Shown here piece after piece: positions 53,559 to 61,322 of a DNA stretch of 64,000 nucleotides. Position 1 is the first letter of the stretch. The number at the start of each line of letters is the position of its first letter. The position numbers were made by a program, and so were the translations under genes. The notes below the pieces were generated by a model. It saw only the letters and a list, made by a program, of their open reading frames with translations, was not told the DNA's origin and searched no databases. The stretch is from Streptomyces galbus (GTDB lineage Bacteria > Actinomycetota > Actinomycetes > Streptomycetales > Streptomycetaceae): the NCBI RefSeq assembly GCF_005280195.1, contig NZ_SZPR01000014.1, forward strand, positions 1-64,000, written 5' to 3'.

Positions 53559-54461
53559 GTGACGACGACCCTGACGAAACCCGAGGACGCCGCGCCGCCC
53601 GTGCGCAAGTCCCGCAAGCCCCGCGCCGCCCGGGCCGGCGGGCACATGCACGGCGGTCCGATCGCCTACGCGATCCTGGTCCTGTTCTCCATCGGCTCGC
53701 TGTTCCCGCTGGTGTGGACGGCGATCGCCGCCTCCCGGGACAACAACCGGCTGGCGCAGACCCCGCCGCCGTTCTGGTTCGGCTCCAACCTCTTCCACAA
53801 CCTGGACGTGGCCTGGACCGACGCGAACCTGGGCGAGGCGTTCGTCAACACCACCTTCGTGGCGGGCGTGTCGGCGCTGACCATCGTCTTCCTGTCGACG
53901 ATCGCCGGGTTCGCCTTCGCCAAGCTGCGCTTCCGCGGCCGTGGCGCGCTGATGCTGCTGGTGATCGGCACGATGATGGTGCCGCCGCAGCTCAGCGTGA
54001 TCCCGCTGTACATGATGGTCGCCAAGCTCGACTGGACCGACCAGCTCCAGGCGGTCATCTTCCCGTCGCTGGTGAGCGCGTTCGGTGTGTTCTTCATGCG
54101 CCAGTACCTGATCCAGGCGCTGCCGGACGAGCTGATCGAGGCCGCCCGGATGGACGGCGCGAGCAGTTGGCGCGTGGTCTGGCACATCGTCTTCCCGGCG
54201 GCGCGGCCCGCGATGGCGGTGCTCGGCATGCTGATGTTCGTGCAGACCTGGAACGACTTCCTGTGGCCGTTCCTGGTGCTGACCCAGACCGGCAACCCGA
54301 CCGTGCAGGTCGCGGTGGCGGGGCTGGGCCGTGGCTACACGCCCGACCAGTCGCTGATCATGGCGGGCGCGCTGCTGGGCACGCTGCCGCTGCTGCTGGT
54401 CTTCGCGATCTTCGGCAAGCAGATCGTGGGCGGGATCATGCAGGGCGCCGTGAAGGGCTGA
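53559..54461 (+). CDS. cebG: Cellobiose ABC transporter permease
   Basis: A 300-aa MalG-type permease with six transmembrane helices. The EAA loop is IEAARMDGASSWRVVWHIVF. It completes the membrane channel with CebF; energy must come from a separately encoded ATPase (MsiK in other Streptomyces). A good GGAG-type site precedes the GTG start. A 180-bp gap with an unusual pyrimidine run separates it from bglC. Confidence 0.92.
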   Translation: MTTTLTKPEDAAPPVRKSRKPRAARAGGHMHGGPIAYAILVLFSIGSLFPLVWTAIAASRDNNRLAQTPPPFWFGSNLFHNLDVAWTDANLGEAFVNTTFVAGVSALTIVFLSTIAGFAFAKLRFRGRGALMLLVIGTMMVPPQLSVIPLYMMVAKLDWTDQLQAVIFPSLVSAFGVFFMRQYLIQALPDELIEAARMDGASSWRVVWHIVFPAARPAMAVLGMLMFVQTWNDFLWPFLVLTQTGNPTVQVAVAGLGRGYTPDQSLIMAGALLGTLPLLLVFAIFGKQIVGGIMQGAVKG

Positions 54462-54553
54462 TCCGCCCCCGCCTGGTGCGCCGCCTGCCAGGGGGCCGGG
54501 TCACCGTCGCCTCGGCCCCTTCCGCTCCGCCGTCCGGCCGCCCCGTCTCCCCG

Positions 54554-54600
54554 TCTCCCCTTCTCTCTTCTCCCTCCTCCCTCCCCCCCTCCTTCCCTCT
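54554..54600 (+). repeat. 47-nt uninterrupted polypyrimidine tract
   Basis: All 47 bases are C or T; with only three interrupting G residues the low-purine region extends over 54541-54607. It lies between cebG and the bglC operator, so it would be in the bglC leader of a read-through transcript. Confidence 0.95.
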
Positions 54601-54609
54601 GTCCTCCGT

Positions 54610-54621
54610 AGGTCTAGACGA
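54610..54621. promoter_or_regulatory. DasR-like half-conserved site upstream of bglC
   Basis: AGGTCTAGACGA matches the core of the DasR site TGGTCTAGACCA at 10 of 12 positions and contains CTAG, which is rare here. It lies 7 bp before the CebR box. Weak, unproven. Confidence 0.3.
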
Positions 54622-54627
54622 CCACTT

Positions 54628-54641
54628 TGGGAGCGCTTCCA
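54628..54641. promoter_or_regulatory. CebR operator across the bglC ribosome-binding site and start
   Basis: TGGGAGCGCTTCCA differs from the CebR consensus at one position. Its GGAG (54630-54633) is the only good ribosome-binding site for the ATG at 54641, whose A is the last operator base. Confidence 0.85.
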
Positions 54642-56110
54642 TGCCTGAGTCCGCACAGCCGGAGACCCCGATCCTGGTGAGCCCGGCAGCACCGGAGAGC
54701 CCGGTGACCTTCCCTCCCGCCTTCCTCTGGGGCGCGGCGACGTCCGCCTACCAGATCGAGGGCGCGGTGCGGGAGGGCGGCCGTACGCCGTCGATCTGGG
54801 ACACCTTCAGCCACACGCCCGGCAAGACCGCCGGCGGTGAGACCGGTGACATCGCTGTCGACCACTACCACCGCTACCGCGAGGACGTGGCGCTGATGGC
54901 GGACCTCGGTCTGACGGCGTACCGCTTCTCGATCTCCTGGTCGCGGGTGCAGCCGACGGGCCGCGGGCCGGCCGTCCAGGTGGGCCTGGACTTCTACCGG
55001 CGCCTGGTCGACGAGCTGCTGCAGCACGGCATCACCCCCGCGGTGACGCTCTACCACTGGGACCTGCCGCAGGAGCTGGAGGACGCGGGCGGCTGGCCGG
55101 AGCGTGACACGGCGTACCGCTTCGCCGAGTACGCGCAGATCGTCGGCGAGGCGCTCGGCGACCGGGTGGAGCACTGGATCACCCTCAACGAGCCCTGGTG
55201 CAGCGCCTTCCTGGGCTACGGCTCCGGGGTGCACGCGCCCGGCCGTACCGACCCGGCGGCCTCGCTGCGCGCCGCCCACCACCTCAACCTGGCGCACGGG
55301 CTGGGCACGTCGGCGCTGCGCTCGGTGATGCCGACCCGCAACGAGGTGGCGATCAGCCTCAACTCCTCGGTGGTGCGGCCCCTGTCGCAGGACCCGGCCG
55401 ACGTGGCCGCGGCCCGCAAGATCGACGACCTGGCCAACGGCGTGTTCCACGGCCCGATCCTGCACGGCGCCTACCCCAAGTCGCTGTTCGAGAGCACCCG
55501 TTCGGTGACCGACTGGTCGTTCGTCCAGGACGGCGACCTGGAGATCATCCACCAGCCGCTGAACGCGCTGGGCCTGAACTACTACACGCCGACCCTGGTG
55601 TCGGCGGCCGACACGCAGCTCGGCGTTCCGCGGGCGGACGGCCACGGGGCCAGCGAGCACTCGCCCTGGCCGGCCGCGGCCGACGTGGCGTTCCACCAGA
55701 CGCCGGGCGACCGCACGGAGATGGGCTGGTCGGTCGACCCGTCCGGGCTGCACGAGCTGATCATGCGCTACACGCGCGAGGCCCCCGGCCTGCCGATCTA
55801 CATCACCGAGAACGGCGCGGCCTACGACGACAAGCCCGCCGCCGACGGCACCGTGCACGACCCGGAGCGCATCGCCTACCTGCACGGCCACCTCGCCGCG
55901 GTCCGCCGCGCCATCACCGACGGCGCCGACGTGCGCGGCTACTTCCTGTGGTCGCTGATGGACAACTTCGAGTGGGCGTACGGCTACGAGAAGCGGTTCG
56001 GGGCGGTGTACGTGGACTACACGACGCTGGAGCGGACCCCGAAGTCCAGCGCGCGCTGGTACGAGCGGGCCGCCCGCACGGGCGTGCTGCCGGAGGTCGA
56101 CGCGCGGTAG
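54641..56110 (+). CDS. bglC: GH1 beta-glucosidase (intracellular cellobiose hydrolysis)
   Basis: A 489-aa cytoplasmic GH1 enzyme splitting cellobiose and short cello-oligosaccharides to glucose. General acid Glu184 in TLNEPW and nucleophile Glu390 in YITENGA; FLWGAATSAYQIEGA (28-42) is the family N-signature. No signal peptide. The first ~22 residues before TFPPAFLWG are poorly conserved in my recollection; GTG codons at residues 13 and 22 would be alternatives if the operator is not inside the translated leader. Same strand as cebEFG with its own CebR box. Confidence 0.93.
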   Translation: MPESAQPETPILVSPAAPESPVTFPPAFLWGAATSAYQIEGAVREGGRTPSIWDTFSHTPGKTAGGETGDIAVDHYHRYREDVALMADLGLTAYRFSISWSRVQPTGRGPAVQVGLDFYRRLVDELLQHGITPAVTLYHWDLPQELEDAGGWPERDTAYRFAEYAQIVGEALGDRVEHWITLNEPWCSAFLGYGSGVHAPGRTDPAASLRAAHHLNLAHGLGTSALRSVMPTRNEVAISLNSSVVRPLSQDPADVAAARKIDDLANGVFHGPILHGAYPKSLFESTRSVTDWSFVQDGDLEIIHQPLNALGLNYYTPTLVSAADTQLGVPRADGHGASEHSPWPAAADVAFHQTPGDRTEMGWSVDPSGLHELIMRYTREAPGLPIYITENGAAYDDKPAADGTVHDPERIAYLHGHLAAVRRAITDGADVRGYFLWSLMDNFEWAYGYEKRFGAVYVDYTTLERTPKSSARWYERAARTGVLPEVDAR

Positions 56111-56122
56111 GGCGGCACGAGA

Positions 56123-56160
56123 ACCCCCGGACCCGCCTTGAGGGTGGCGGAGTCCGGGGT
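56123..56160. terminator. Terminator after bglC
   Basis: A 14-bp stem with single-base bulges (ACCCC-GGACC-CGCC with its complement) and a loop TTGAGGGT, 13 bp after the bglC stop. Confidence 0.7.
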
Positions 56161-56180
56161 GGCAGGGGGAGGACGGGGGG

Positions 56181-56219
56181 ACGGGGCGCGGCACGTCGTG
56201 GGGGCGTGCCGCGCCCCGT
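56181..56219. terminator. Second terminator in the convergent bglC / permease gap
   Basis: Perfect 15-bp stem (56181-56195 with 56205-56219, ACGGGGCGCGGCACG and complement) with a 9-nt loop; likely serves the minus-strand permease operon. Confidence 0.85.
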
Positions 56220-56277
56220 TGTGCGTCCGGCTCAGCGCGGGACGCGGACCAACGGCCACCTGGGCGGTGCGGGCGCG

Positions 56278-57180
56278 TCAGCCCTTGGCGGAGCCGAGGG
56301 TGAGGCCGCTGACGAACTGCCGCTGGAGCAGGAAGTACACGACCAGGGTGGGGATCGCGGTGAGCAGGGCGCCGGCGGCGACCAGGTTCGGGTCGGTGAA
56401 GTACTGCCCGGAGAGGTTGTTCAGCGCCGAGGTGATCGGCATGTTGTCACCGGTGGAGATCAGCACGAGCGCCCAGAAGAAGTCGTTGTAGATCCAGATG
56501 GACAGCAGGGTCGCCAGGGCGGCCATCGCGGGCTTGCACAGCGGCAGCGTGATCTGCCAGTACAGGCGCCACGCCGAGGCCCCGTCCACCAGCGCGGCCT
56601 CGGTCAGCTCGTGCGGCAGGGAGCGCATGTAGTTCGACAGCACGAAGGCGCAGAATCCGGACTGGAACGCCACGTGGATCAGCACCAGGCCGAGCGCCGA
56701 GTCGTACAGCTTCCCGCTGGCGGTGATGCCCGGCAGGTCGGTCAGCAGGTACATCCGGTACAGCGGGGTGATGATGACCTGCTGCGGCAGCAGGTTTCCG
56801 GCGGTGAACACCAGCAGCAGCGCCAGGTTGAGCCGGAAGTCGAACCGGCTGACGTAGAAGGCCACCATGGACGACAGGAACAGCGTGAGCAGCACGGCCG
56901 GCACCGCGATGAGCAGCGTGTTGCCGAAGTAGTGCAGCATGTCCGACTGCTCGAAGGCGTTGGTGAAGTTGTCCAGGTTCAGCGTGTCGGGCCAGGAGAC
57001 GTAGCCCTTGGCGCTGGTCTCGCCGTAGGGGCGCAGCGCGGAGTAGACGGCCCACAGCAGCGGTGCCAGCCAGGCCAGCGCGGTGCCGGCGAGGAAGACG
57101 TGCAGCAGGACGCGGGCGGGGCGCACGGGGGTGCGCCGCCGGGCGGGCGGGGCGCCGGCCGGCGTGCTCAGGGTGCTCAT
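56278..57180 (-). CDS. Carbohydrate ABC transporter permease (MalG type)
   Basis: A 300-aa permease with six transmembrane helices; EAA loop TEAALVDGASAWRLYWQITL. N-terminal 30 residues are cytoplasmic and Pro/Arg-rich. ATG 57180 overlaps the partner permease stop by 4 bp. Last gene of a three-gene importer operon (binding protein, MalF type, MalG type) with no ATPase. Confidence 0.9.
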   Translation of the reverse strand: MSTLSTPAGAPPARRRTPVRPARVLLHVFLAGTALAWLAPLLWAVYSALRPYGETSAKGYVSWPDTLNLDNFTNAFEQSDMLHYFGNTLLIAVPAVLLTLFLSSMVAFYVSRFDFRLNLALLLVFTAGNLLPQQVIITPLYRMYLLTDLPGITASGKLYDSALGLVLIHVAFQSGFCAFVLSNYMRSLPHELTEAALVDGASAWRLYWQITLPLCKPAMAALATLLSIWIYNDFFWALVLISTGDNMPITSALNNLSGQYFTDPNLVAAGALLTAIPTLVVYFLLQRQFVSGLTLGSAKG

Positions 57181-58172
57181 GCGCGCCGCTCCTTCCGGAA
57201 GGTCGCGATCAGGTAGGGGATGATCACGATCAGCGAGATCACCAGCAGGACCACCGCGATCGCCGAGCCGTACCCGATGCGGCTGGACTCGCCGATGATG
57301 TTGTTGGTGACCAGGATCGACAGCAGCTCGGTGCCCTGGGCGCCCTTGTTGAAGACGAACACGAGGTCGAAGGCGCGCAGTGCCTCGATGATCGTCACGA
57401 CCAGCACGACGGTGTTGGTGGGGCGCAGGGTCGGGAAGATGACGCTCCTGAACGTCTGCCACTCGTCGGCGCCGTCCAGTGCGGAGGCCTCCCGCAGCGA
57501 GGGGTCGACGCTCTTCAGGCCGGCCAGGTAGAGGATCATCATGTAGCCGGTGTGCCGCCAGGAGGCCGCGACCAGCACCGCCCACAGGTTGAGGTCGGGG
57601 TCGCCGATCCAGTCGATGTAGTGGCCCGGCTCGTTGGCCCCGATGATGCTGTTGATCAGCCCGGTGTCCGGGTTGTAGACGAGCTGCCAGACGAAGCCGA
57701 TGCAGGCCATGGAGATGACCACGGGCAGGAAGAACGCCGTCTGGTAGACCCGGCTGAAGCGGATCCGCTTGTCCAGCTGGACCGCGAGGAACAGCCCGAG
57801 CGGGGTCGGGACGAGGATCAGCACGACGAACCAGATGACGTTGTGCTCGACGGCCGGCCAGAACTGCGGGTTGTCCTGGAACAGCTGGGTGAAGTTCCGC
57901 AGGCCGACCCACTTGATGGAGTCGAAGCCGATGCCGTCCCAGGTGGTGAAGGCCAGGAGGACCGACGCGAGGGCGGTGACCCAGACGAGGGCCACGTGCA
58001 GCAGGGTCGGCACCCCGGCCATCAGGCCCAGGGTGATGCGGTCGCGGCGGGTCAGCAGGCGCTGGTGGCCCCGCCGGTCCCGTCCGGTGCCGGACGCGCG
58101 CCGCGGGGGCGGCACGGCGGCCGCCTCCGGGGACTTCGTGGGGGTGTCGGTCGCCATCTCGCGCGCGCTCAC
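57177..58172 (-). CDS. Carbohydrate ABC transporter permease (MalF type)
   Basis: A 331-aa permease with six transmembrane helices and the EAA loop REASALDGADEWQTFRSVIFP. The GTG at 58172 overlaps the binding-protein stop (GTGA), which favours it over the ATG at 58157. Works with the neighbouring MalG-type subunit; substrate probably a sugar oligomer. Confidence 0.9.
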   Translation of the reverse strand: MSAREMATDTPTKSPEAAAVPPPRRASGTGRDRRGHQRLLTRRDRITLGLMAGVPTLLHVALVWVTALASVLLAFTTWDGIGFDSIKWVGLRNFTQLFQDNPQFWPAVEHNVIWFVVLILVPTPLGLFLAVQLDKRIRFSRVYQTAFFLPVVISMACIGFVWQLVYNPDTGLINSIIGANEPGHYIDWIGDPDLNLWAVLVAASWRHTGYMMILYLAGLKSVDPSLREASALDGADEWQTFRSVIFPTLRPTNTVVLVVTIIEALRAFDLVFVFNKGAQGTELLSILVTNNIIGESSRIGYGSAIAVVLLVISLIVIIPYLIATFRKERRA

Positions 58173-59482
58173 TCGGACGCGAAGATGGTCTTCTTCTGCC
58201 GCTCGATCGACGAGAGCAGACCGTCCACGCCCTTGGGGTTCTGCAGGAACTTCTGCAGGCCGGGCTGCATCACCGTGGAGGTGAAGTCGGGGCGCGAGTC
58301 GCGGTCCATGAACTGGGTGAGGCTCTTGGCGCCGGAGATCATCTCGAACGCCTTCTTCTGCAGCGGCGTGTAGGAGGCCGTCGAGGCATTGGTGGAGGCG
58401 GCCACCACGCTCGGGTCGCCCTTGAGGTAGATCTCCTCGGCCGCGGGGGTGCCGAGGAACTCCAGCAGCTTGACGACGCCGTCGTGGTTCTTCGGCGACT
58501 TCGACACCATGAACCCGTCGGTGGGGGCCTCCACGGTCTCCTGGCCGTAGGCCGGGTTGATCTCCGGGAAGGCGAAGAAGTCCAGGTCGTCCAGGTCCGC
58601 CTGGTTCGTGAACTGCTGGCCGACGAACGAGCCGAGCACGTACATCCCGGCCTTCTTCGCCACCAGCGTCTGCGCCGCGTCCTGCCAGGTGCGGCCCATG
58701 AACCCGTCCTGGTGGTACGGCAGGATCTCCGACCAGTGGTCGAACACCGCCTTGACCTTGGCGTCGGTCCAGGACGCCTTGCCGGCCATGAGCTGCACGT
58801 GGAAGTCGTAGCCGTTGACGCGGAAGTTGATCTGGTCGAAGGTGCCCATCGCCGGCCAGGCGTCCTTGTCGCCGAACGCGATCGGCACGAGGCCGTCCTT
58901 CTTCATCTGCTTGCACAGCGCCACGAACGCGTCCCACGTCGTGGGGACCTGGTAGCCGTGCTGCCGGAACACGCTCTTGCGGTAGAAGACCGCCCACGGG
59001 TACGTGGTCAGCGGAACGAAGTAGTACTTGCCGTCCTCACCCTTGCTGAGCTTCCGCATGGCCTCGGGGAAGTTGCCCGCGATCTTCTGCCACACGTCGT
59101 CGATCGGGGACGCCAGGCCCTTCTTCGCGAAGAACTGCATCCGGTAGCCCGCGAACCAGTTGAACACGTCGTCCGGAGTGCCCTGCAGGTACGAGTTGAT
59201 CTGCTCCTGGAACGTGTTGTGGTCCTTGGTGTTGACCTTGACCGTGATCCCGGACTGCTGGGTGAACGCCGTGTAGATGTCCCCGTACGCCTTCTTCGGC
59301 ACCGCGTCCGACTGGTTCGAGCCCAGCGTGACGGTCTTGGGGTCGGACGACGAGCCGCTGCCGCCGCACGCGCTCAGCAGGGGGACGCCCGCCCCGAGCG
59401 CTGCGGCACCGGCTATGCCCCGCAGGAGGGTCCGGCGGGCGGGGGAGGGAAAGGTCGGCGAGGTCGGCGAAGTCGGCTGCAT
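58169..59482 (-). CDS. Sugar-binding lipoprotein of an ABC importer
   Basis: A 437-aa SBP-family-1 protein with a combined twin-arginine and lipoprotein signal: ARRTLLRG (15-22) and lipobox LSAC (Cys39). Mature aromatics (FNWFAGYRMQFF, YPWAVFYR) suit carbohydrate stacking. First gene of the importer; its leader contains a DasR-like site, and a GH18 chitinase gene sits directly upstream on the same strand, so N-acetylated sugar oligomers are a plausible ligand (inference). Confidence 0.88.
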   Translation of the reverse strand: MQPTSPTSPTFPSPARRTLLRGIAGAAALGAGVPLLSACGGSGSSSDPKTVTLGSNQSDAVPKKAYGDIYTAFTQQSGITVKVNTKDHNTFQEQINSYLQGTPDDVFNWFAGYRMQFFAKKGLASPIDDVWQKIAGNFPEAMRKLSKGEDGKYYFVPLTTYPWAVFYRKSVFRQHGYQVPTTWDAFVALCKQMKKDGLVPIAFGDKDAWPAMGTFDQINFRVNGYDFHVQLMAGKASWTDAKVKAVFDHWSEILPYHQDGFMGRTWQDAAQTLVAKKAGMYVLGSFVGQQFTNQADLDDLDFFAFPEINPAYGQETVEAPTDGFMVSKSPKNHDGVVKLLEFLGTPAAEEIYLKGDPSVVAASTNASTASYTPLQKKAFEMISGAKSLTQFMDRDSRPDFTSTVMQPGLQKFLQNPKGVDGLLSSIERQKKTIFASE

Positions 59483-59538
59483 TGACGGCTCCTGGGAGGG
59501 TGTGGGCCAGGCAGGACCACATCACGTTCGGCCATACC

Positions 59539-59550
59539 TGGTCTCAACCA
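59539..59550. promoter_or_regulatory. DasR-like site in the leader of the sugar importer operon
   Basis: TGGTCTCAACCA matches the DasR core TGGTCTAGACCA at 10 of 12. On the coding (minus) strand it is about 55 nt upstream of the start codon, and a TTGGTT direct repeat at 11-bp spacing lies next to it. Prediction. Confidence 0.45.
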
Positions 59551-59586
59551 ATCAGAAACCAACTCGACCGAACATGGTGTGGCGCA

Positions 59587-59615
59587 ATAACAGTCGTATG
59601 TCCAGTCACCGTCAA
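59587..59615 (-). promoter_or_regulatory. Candidate promoter of the sugar importer operon
   Basis: On the minus strand TTGACG (59615-59610), a 17-nt spacer and TGTTAT (59592-59587) resemble an HrdB-type promoter; the DasR-like site would be about 30-40 nt into the transcript. Confidence 0.5.
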
Positions 59616-59653
59616 GGGGTGGTGTGCGCAGTTGTCGAAACGTAATCGACATT

Positions 59654-59692
59654 GCCGAACGGAGACACCCGGTCGGGATGCCTCCGTTCGGC
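59654..59692. terminator. Terminator after the chitinase gene
   Basis: Perfect 11-bp stem GCCGAACGGAG / CTCCGTTCGGC with a 17-nt loop, about 25 bp past the chitinase stop on the minus strand. Confidence 0.75.
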
Positions 59693-59717
59693 GGTGTTCG
59701 TCGCTGTCCGGCCCGTG

Positions 59718-61193
59718 TCAGTCGAAGGCGGCGAACGCCTTCGAGAAGGCGGACGGCTCCTGGACGATCGAGCTGCACGTGGCGTCGGCGGTGCCCTTCG
59801 CGCCGCCCGCGCACTGCTTGTCGCGGGTCGCCGACCACATCGACAGCCAGCCCAGGCCCTTGGCCTTGGCGAAGGTGACGAGCTGGGCGGCGTCGTCCAC
59901 CTTGAAGACCTCGGAGGCGACGTCGTTCACACCGATCATCGGAGTGACCGCGACGGCCTTCCACGCGGCGCTGTCGCTGAGCTGCAGGACGCTCTTGATC
60001 TGCGCCTGGGTGGCCGTGGCGGCCTGCTCGGCGTAGCTGCCCATGTCGCCGCTGTACGCGGGCCCGTAGTCCATCGCCATGATGTTGACCGCGGAGATCT
60101 TCACGCCGTTCTTCTTGGCGTCCGCCAGCAGGTTCACGCCGTCCTGCGTCAGGCCCTCCGGCATCACCGGCAGCGTGAACGACACGTCCAGGCCCGGGTG
60201 CTGGCGCTGCAGCGTGGCGATCGCCTGGGCGCGGCGGGTGTTGGCCGCGGTGTTGGGCAGCGCACCGCCCTCGACGTCGAAGTCGACCTTGGTGAGCTTG
60301 TAGGCGTCCACGACCTTGCCGTACGCCGCCGCCAGCGCGTCCGCCGAGCCGCAGGTGGTGCCCAGTTCGGAACCGGAGGCGCCGCCGAAGGAGACCCGGA
60401 CGTCACCGCCCTTGCCGCGCAGCGCGCCGATCTGCGAGGCCACACCGTCGCTCGCGAGGTCGGTGACGCCGCCCCACTTCGGGGTGCAGCCGCCGCCGTC
60501 GGTGACGAAGGCGAGGTTGTAGTTCTTGACGCCGGTGGCGTTCGCGGCGCCGATCAGGTCGAAGGCCGGGTAGAGCGAGGTGTCGACGTACGGCGCGAAA
60601 CCGGCGTTCGCGGTGGTGCCGGTGCCGGTGGACTGCGAGGGGCTCGCGGTGGGGGTCGGCGAGGCCGGTGCGGTGGACTGGGAGGGGGACGCGGTCGGGG
60701 TCCGGCTCGCGCTCGGCGTCGGGGCGGGGGTCTGGGTCGGGCGGCCGCTGGGCTCGGGGGTCGGGCCGCTGTCGGTGGAGCAGCTCGCGCCGTCGATGCG
60801 GCAACCGGTGGGGTCGACGGTGCCGTTGACGACGAAGCCGACGGTGACCGACTCGCCGGCCTTCAGCCCGTCGCCGTCCCACTTCGGGGGCCTGACGGTG
60901 ACGTGCTGCCCGCTGACGCTCGACTCGGCGTTCCACAGCGAGCTCAGCCGCGCCCCGGACGGCAGGTCGAACTCCAGCGTCCAGTCGGCCTTCTGCTGCC
61001 CGCTGTTGTTCGTCACGACGTACTGCGCGGTGTACCCGGTCGACCAGTCGCTGGTCCTGGTGTACGCGGCGCCGATCCCGGCGGCCTGCGCGGTGCTCGT
61101 GAGCAGGACGACACCGCCGCCTATGACCGCCGCGGCGAGGGCGCCGCCGATCACCTTGTTCCTGCCACTGATCCTGCGCCGGTGCGTGCTCAT
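59718..61193 (-). CDS. Secreted GH18 chitinase with an N-terminal CBM2-type module
   Basis: A 491-aa exported protein. Signal peptide about 1-37 (ending STAQA); carbohydrate-binding module of family 2 type about 38-140 with Trp50, Trp71 and Trp87 as candidate binding residues and a Cys131/Cys138 pair; Thr/Pro/Ser linker 142-195; GH18 barrel 196-491. The active-site strand reads KVDFDVEGG with Glu308 as catalytic acid and Asp304/Asp306; the first Asp of the DxxDxDxE motif is Thr301. The ATG at 61193 is chosen for GAAGG and the signal; a GTG at 61217 is less likely. Degrades chitin outside the cell. Confidence 0.88.
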   Translation of the reverse strand: MSTHRRRISGRNKVIGGALAAAVIGGGVVLLTSTAQAAGIGAAYTRTSDWSTGYTAQYVVTNNSGQQKADWTLEFDLPSGARLSSLWNAESSVSGQHVTVRPPKWDGDGLKAGESVTVGFVVNGTVDPTGCRIDGASCSTDSGPTPEPSGRPTQTPAPTPSASRTPTASPSQSTAPASPTPTASPSQSTGTGTTANAGFAPYVDTSLYPAFDLIGAANATGVKNYNLAFVTDGGGCTPKWGGVTDLASDGVASQIGALRGKGGDVRVSFGGASGSELGTTCGSADALAAAYGKVVDAYKLTKVDFDVEGGALPNTAANTRRAQAIATLQRQHPGLDVSFTLPVMPEGLTQDGVNLLADAKKNGVKISAVNIMAMDYGPAYSGDMGSYAEQAATATQAQIKSVLQLSDSAAWKAVAVTPMIGVNDVASEVFKVDDAAQLVTFAKAKGLGWLSMWSATRDKQCAGGAKGTADATCSSIVQEPSAFSKAFAAFD

Positions 61194-61322
61194 GGCGTGC
61201 CTGCCTTCGTGGTTCACGGGGGGAGTGCGCGGGTCCCGGAGGGGGGACGCGGCAGCACGCTAGCGATCGGGAACCGGACAAACCGCCTGAGCCGGACGCG
61301 GGCCGTGGATCTTAGGGTGCGC

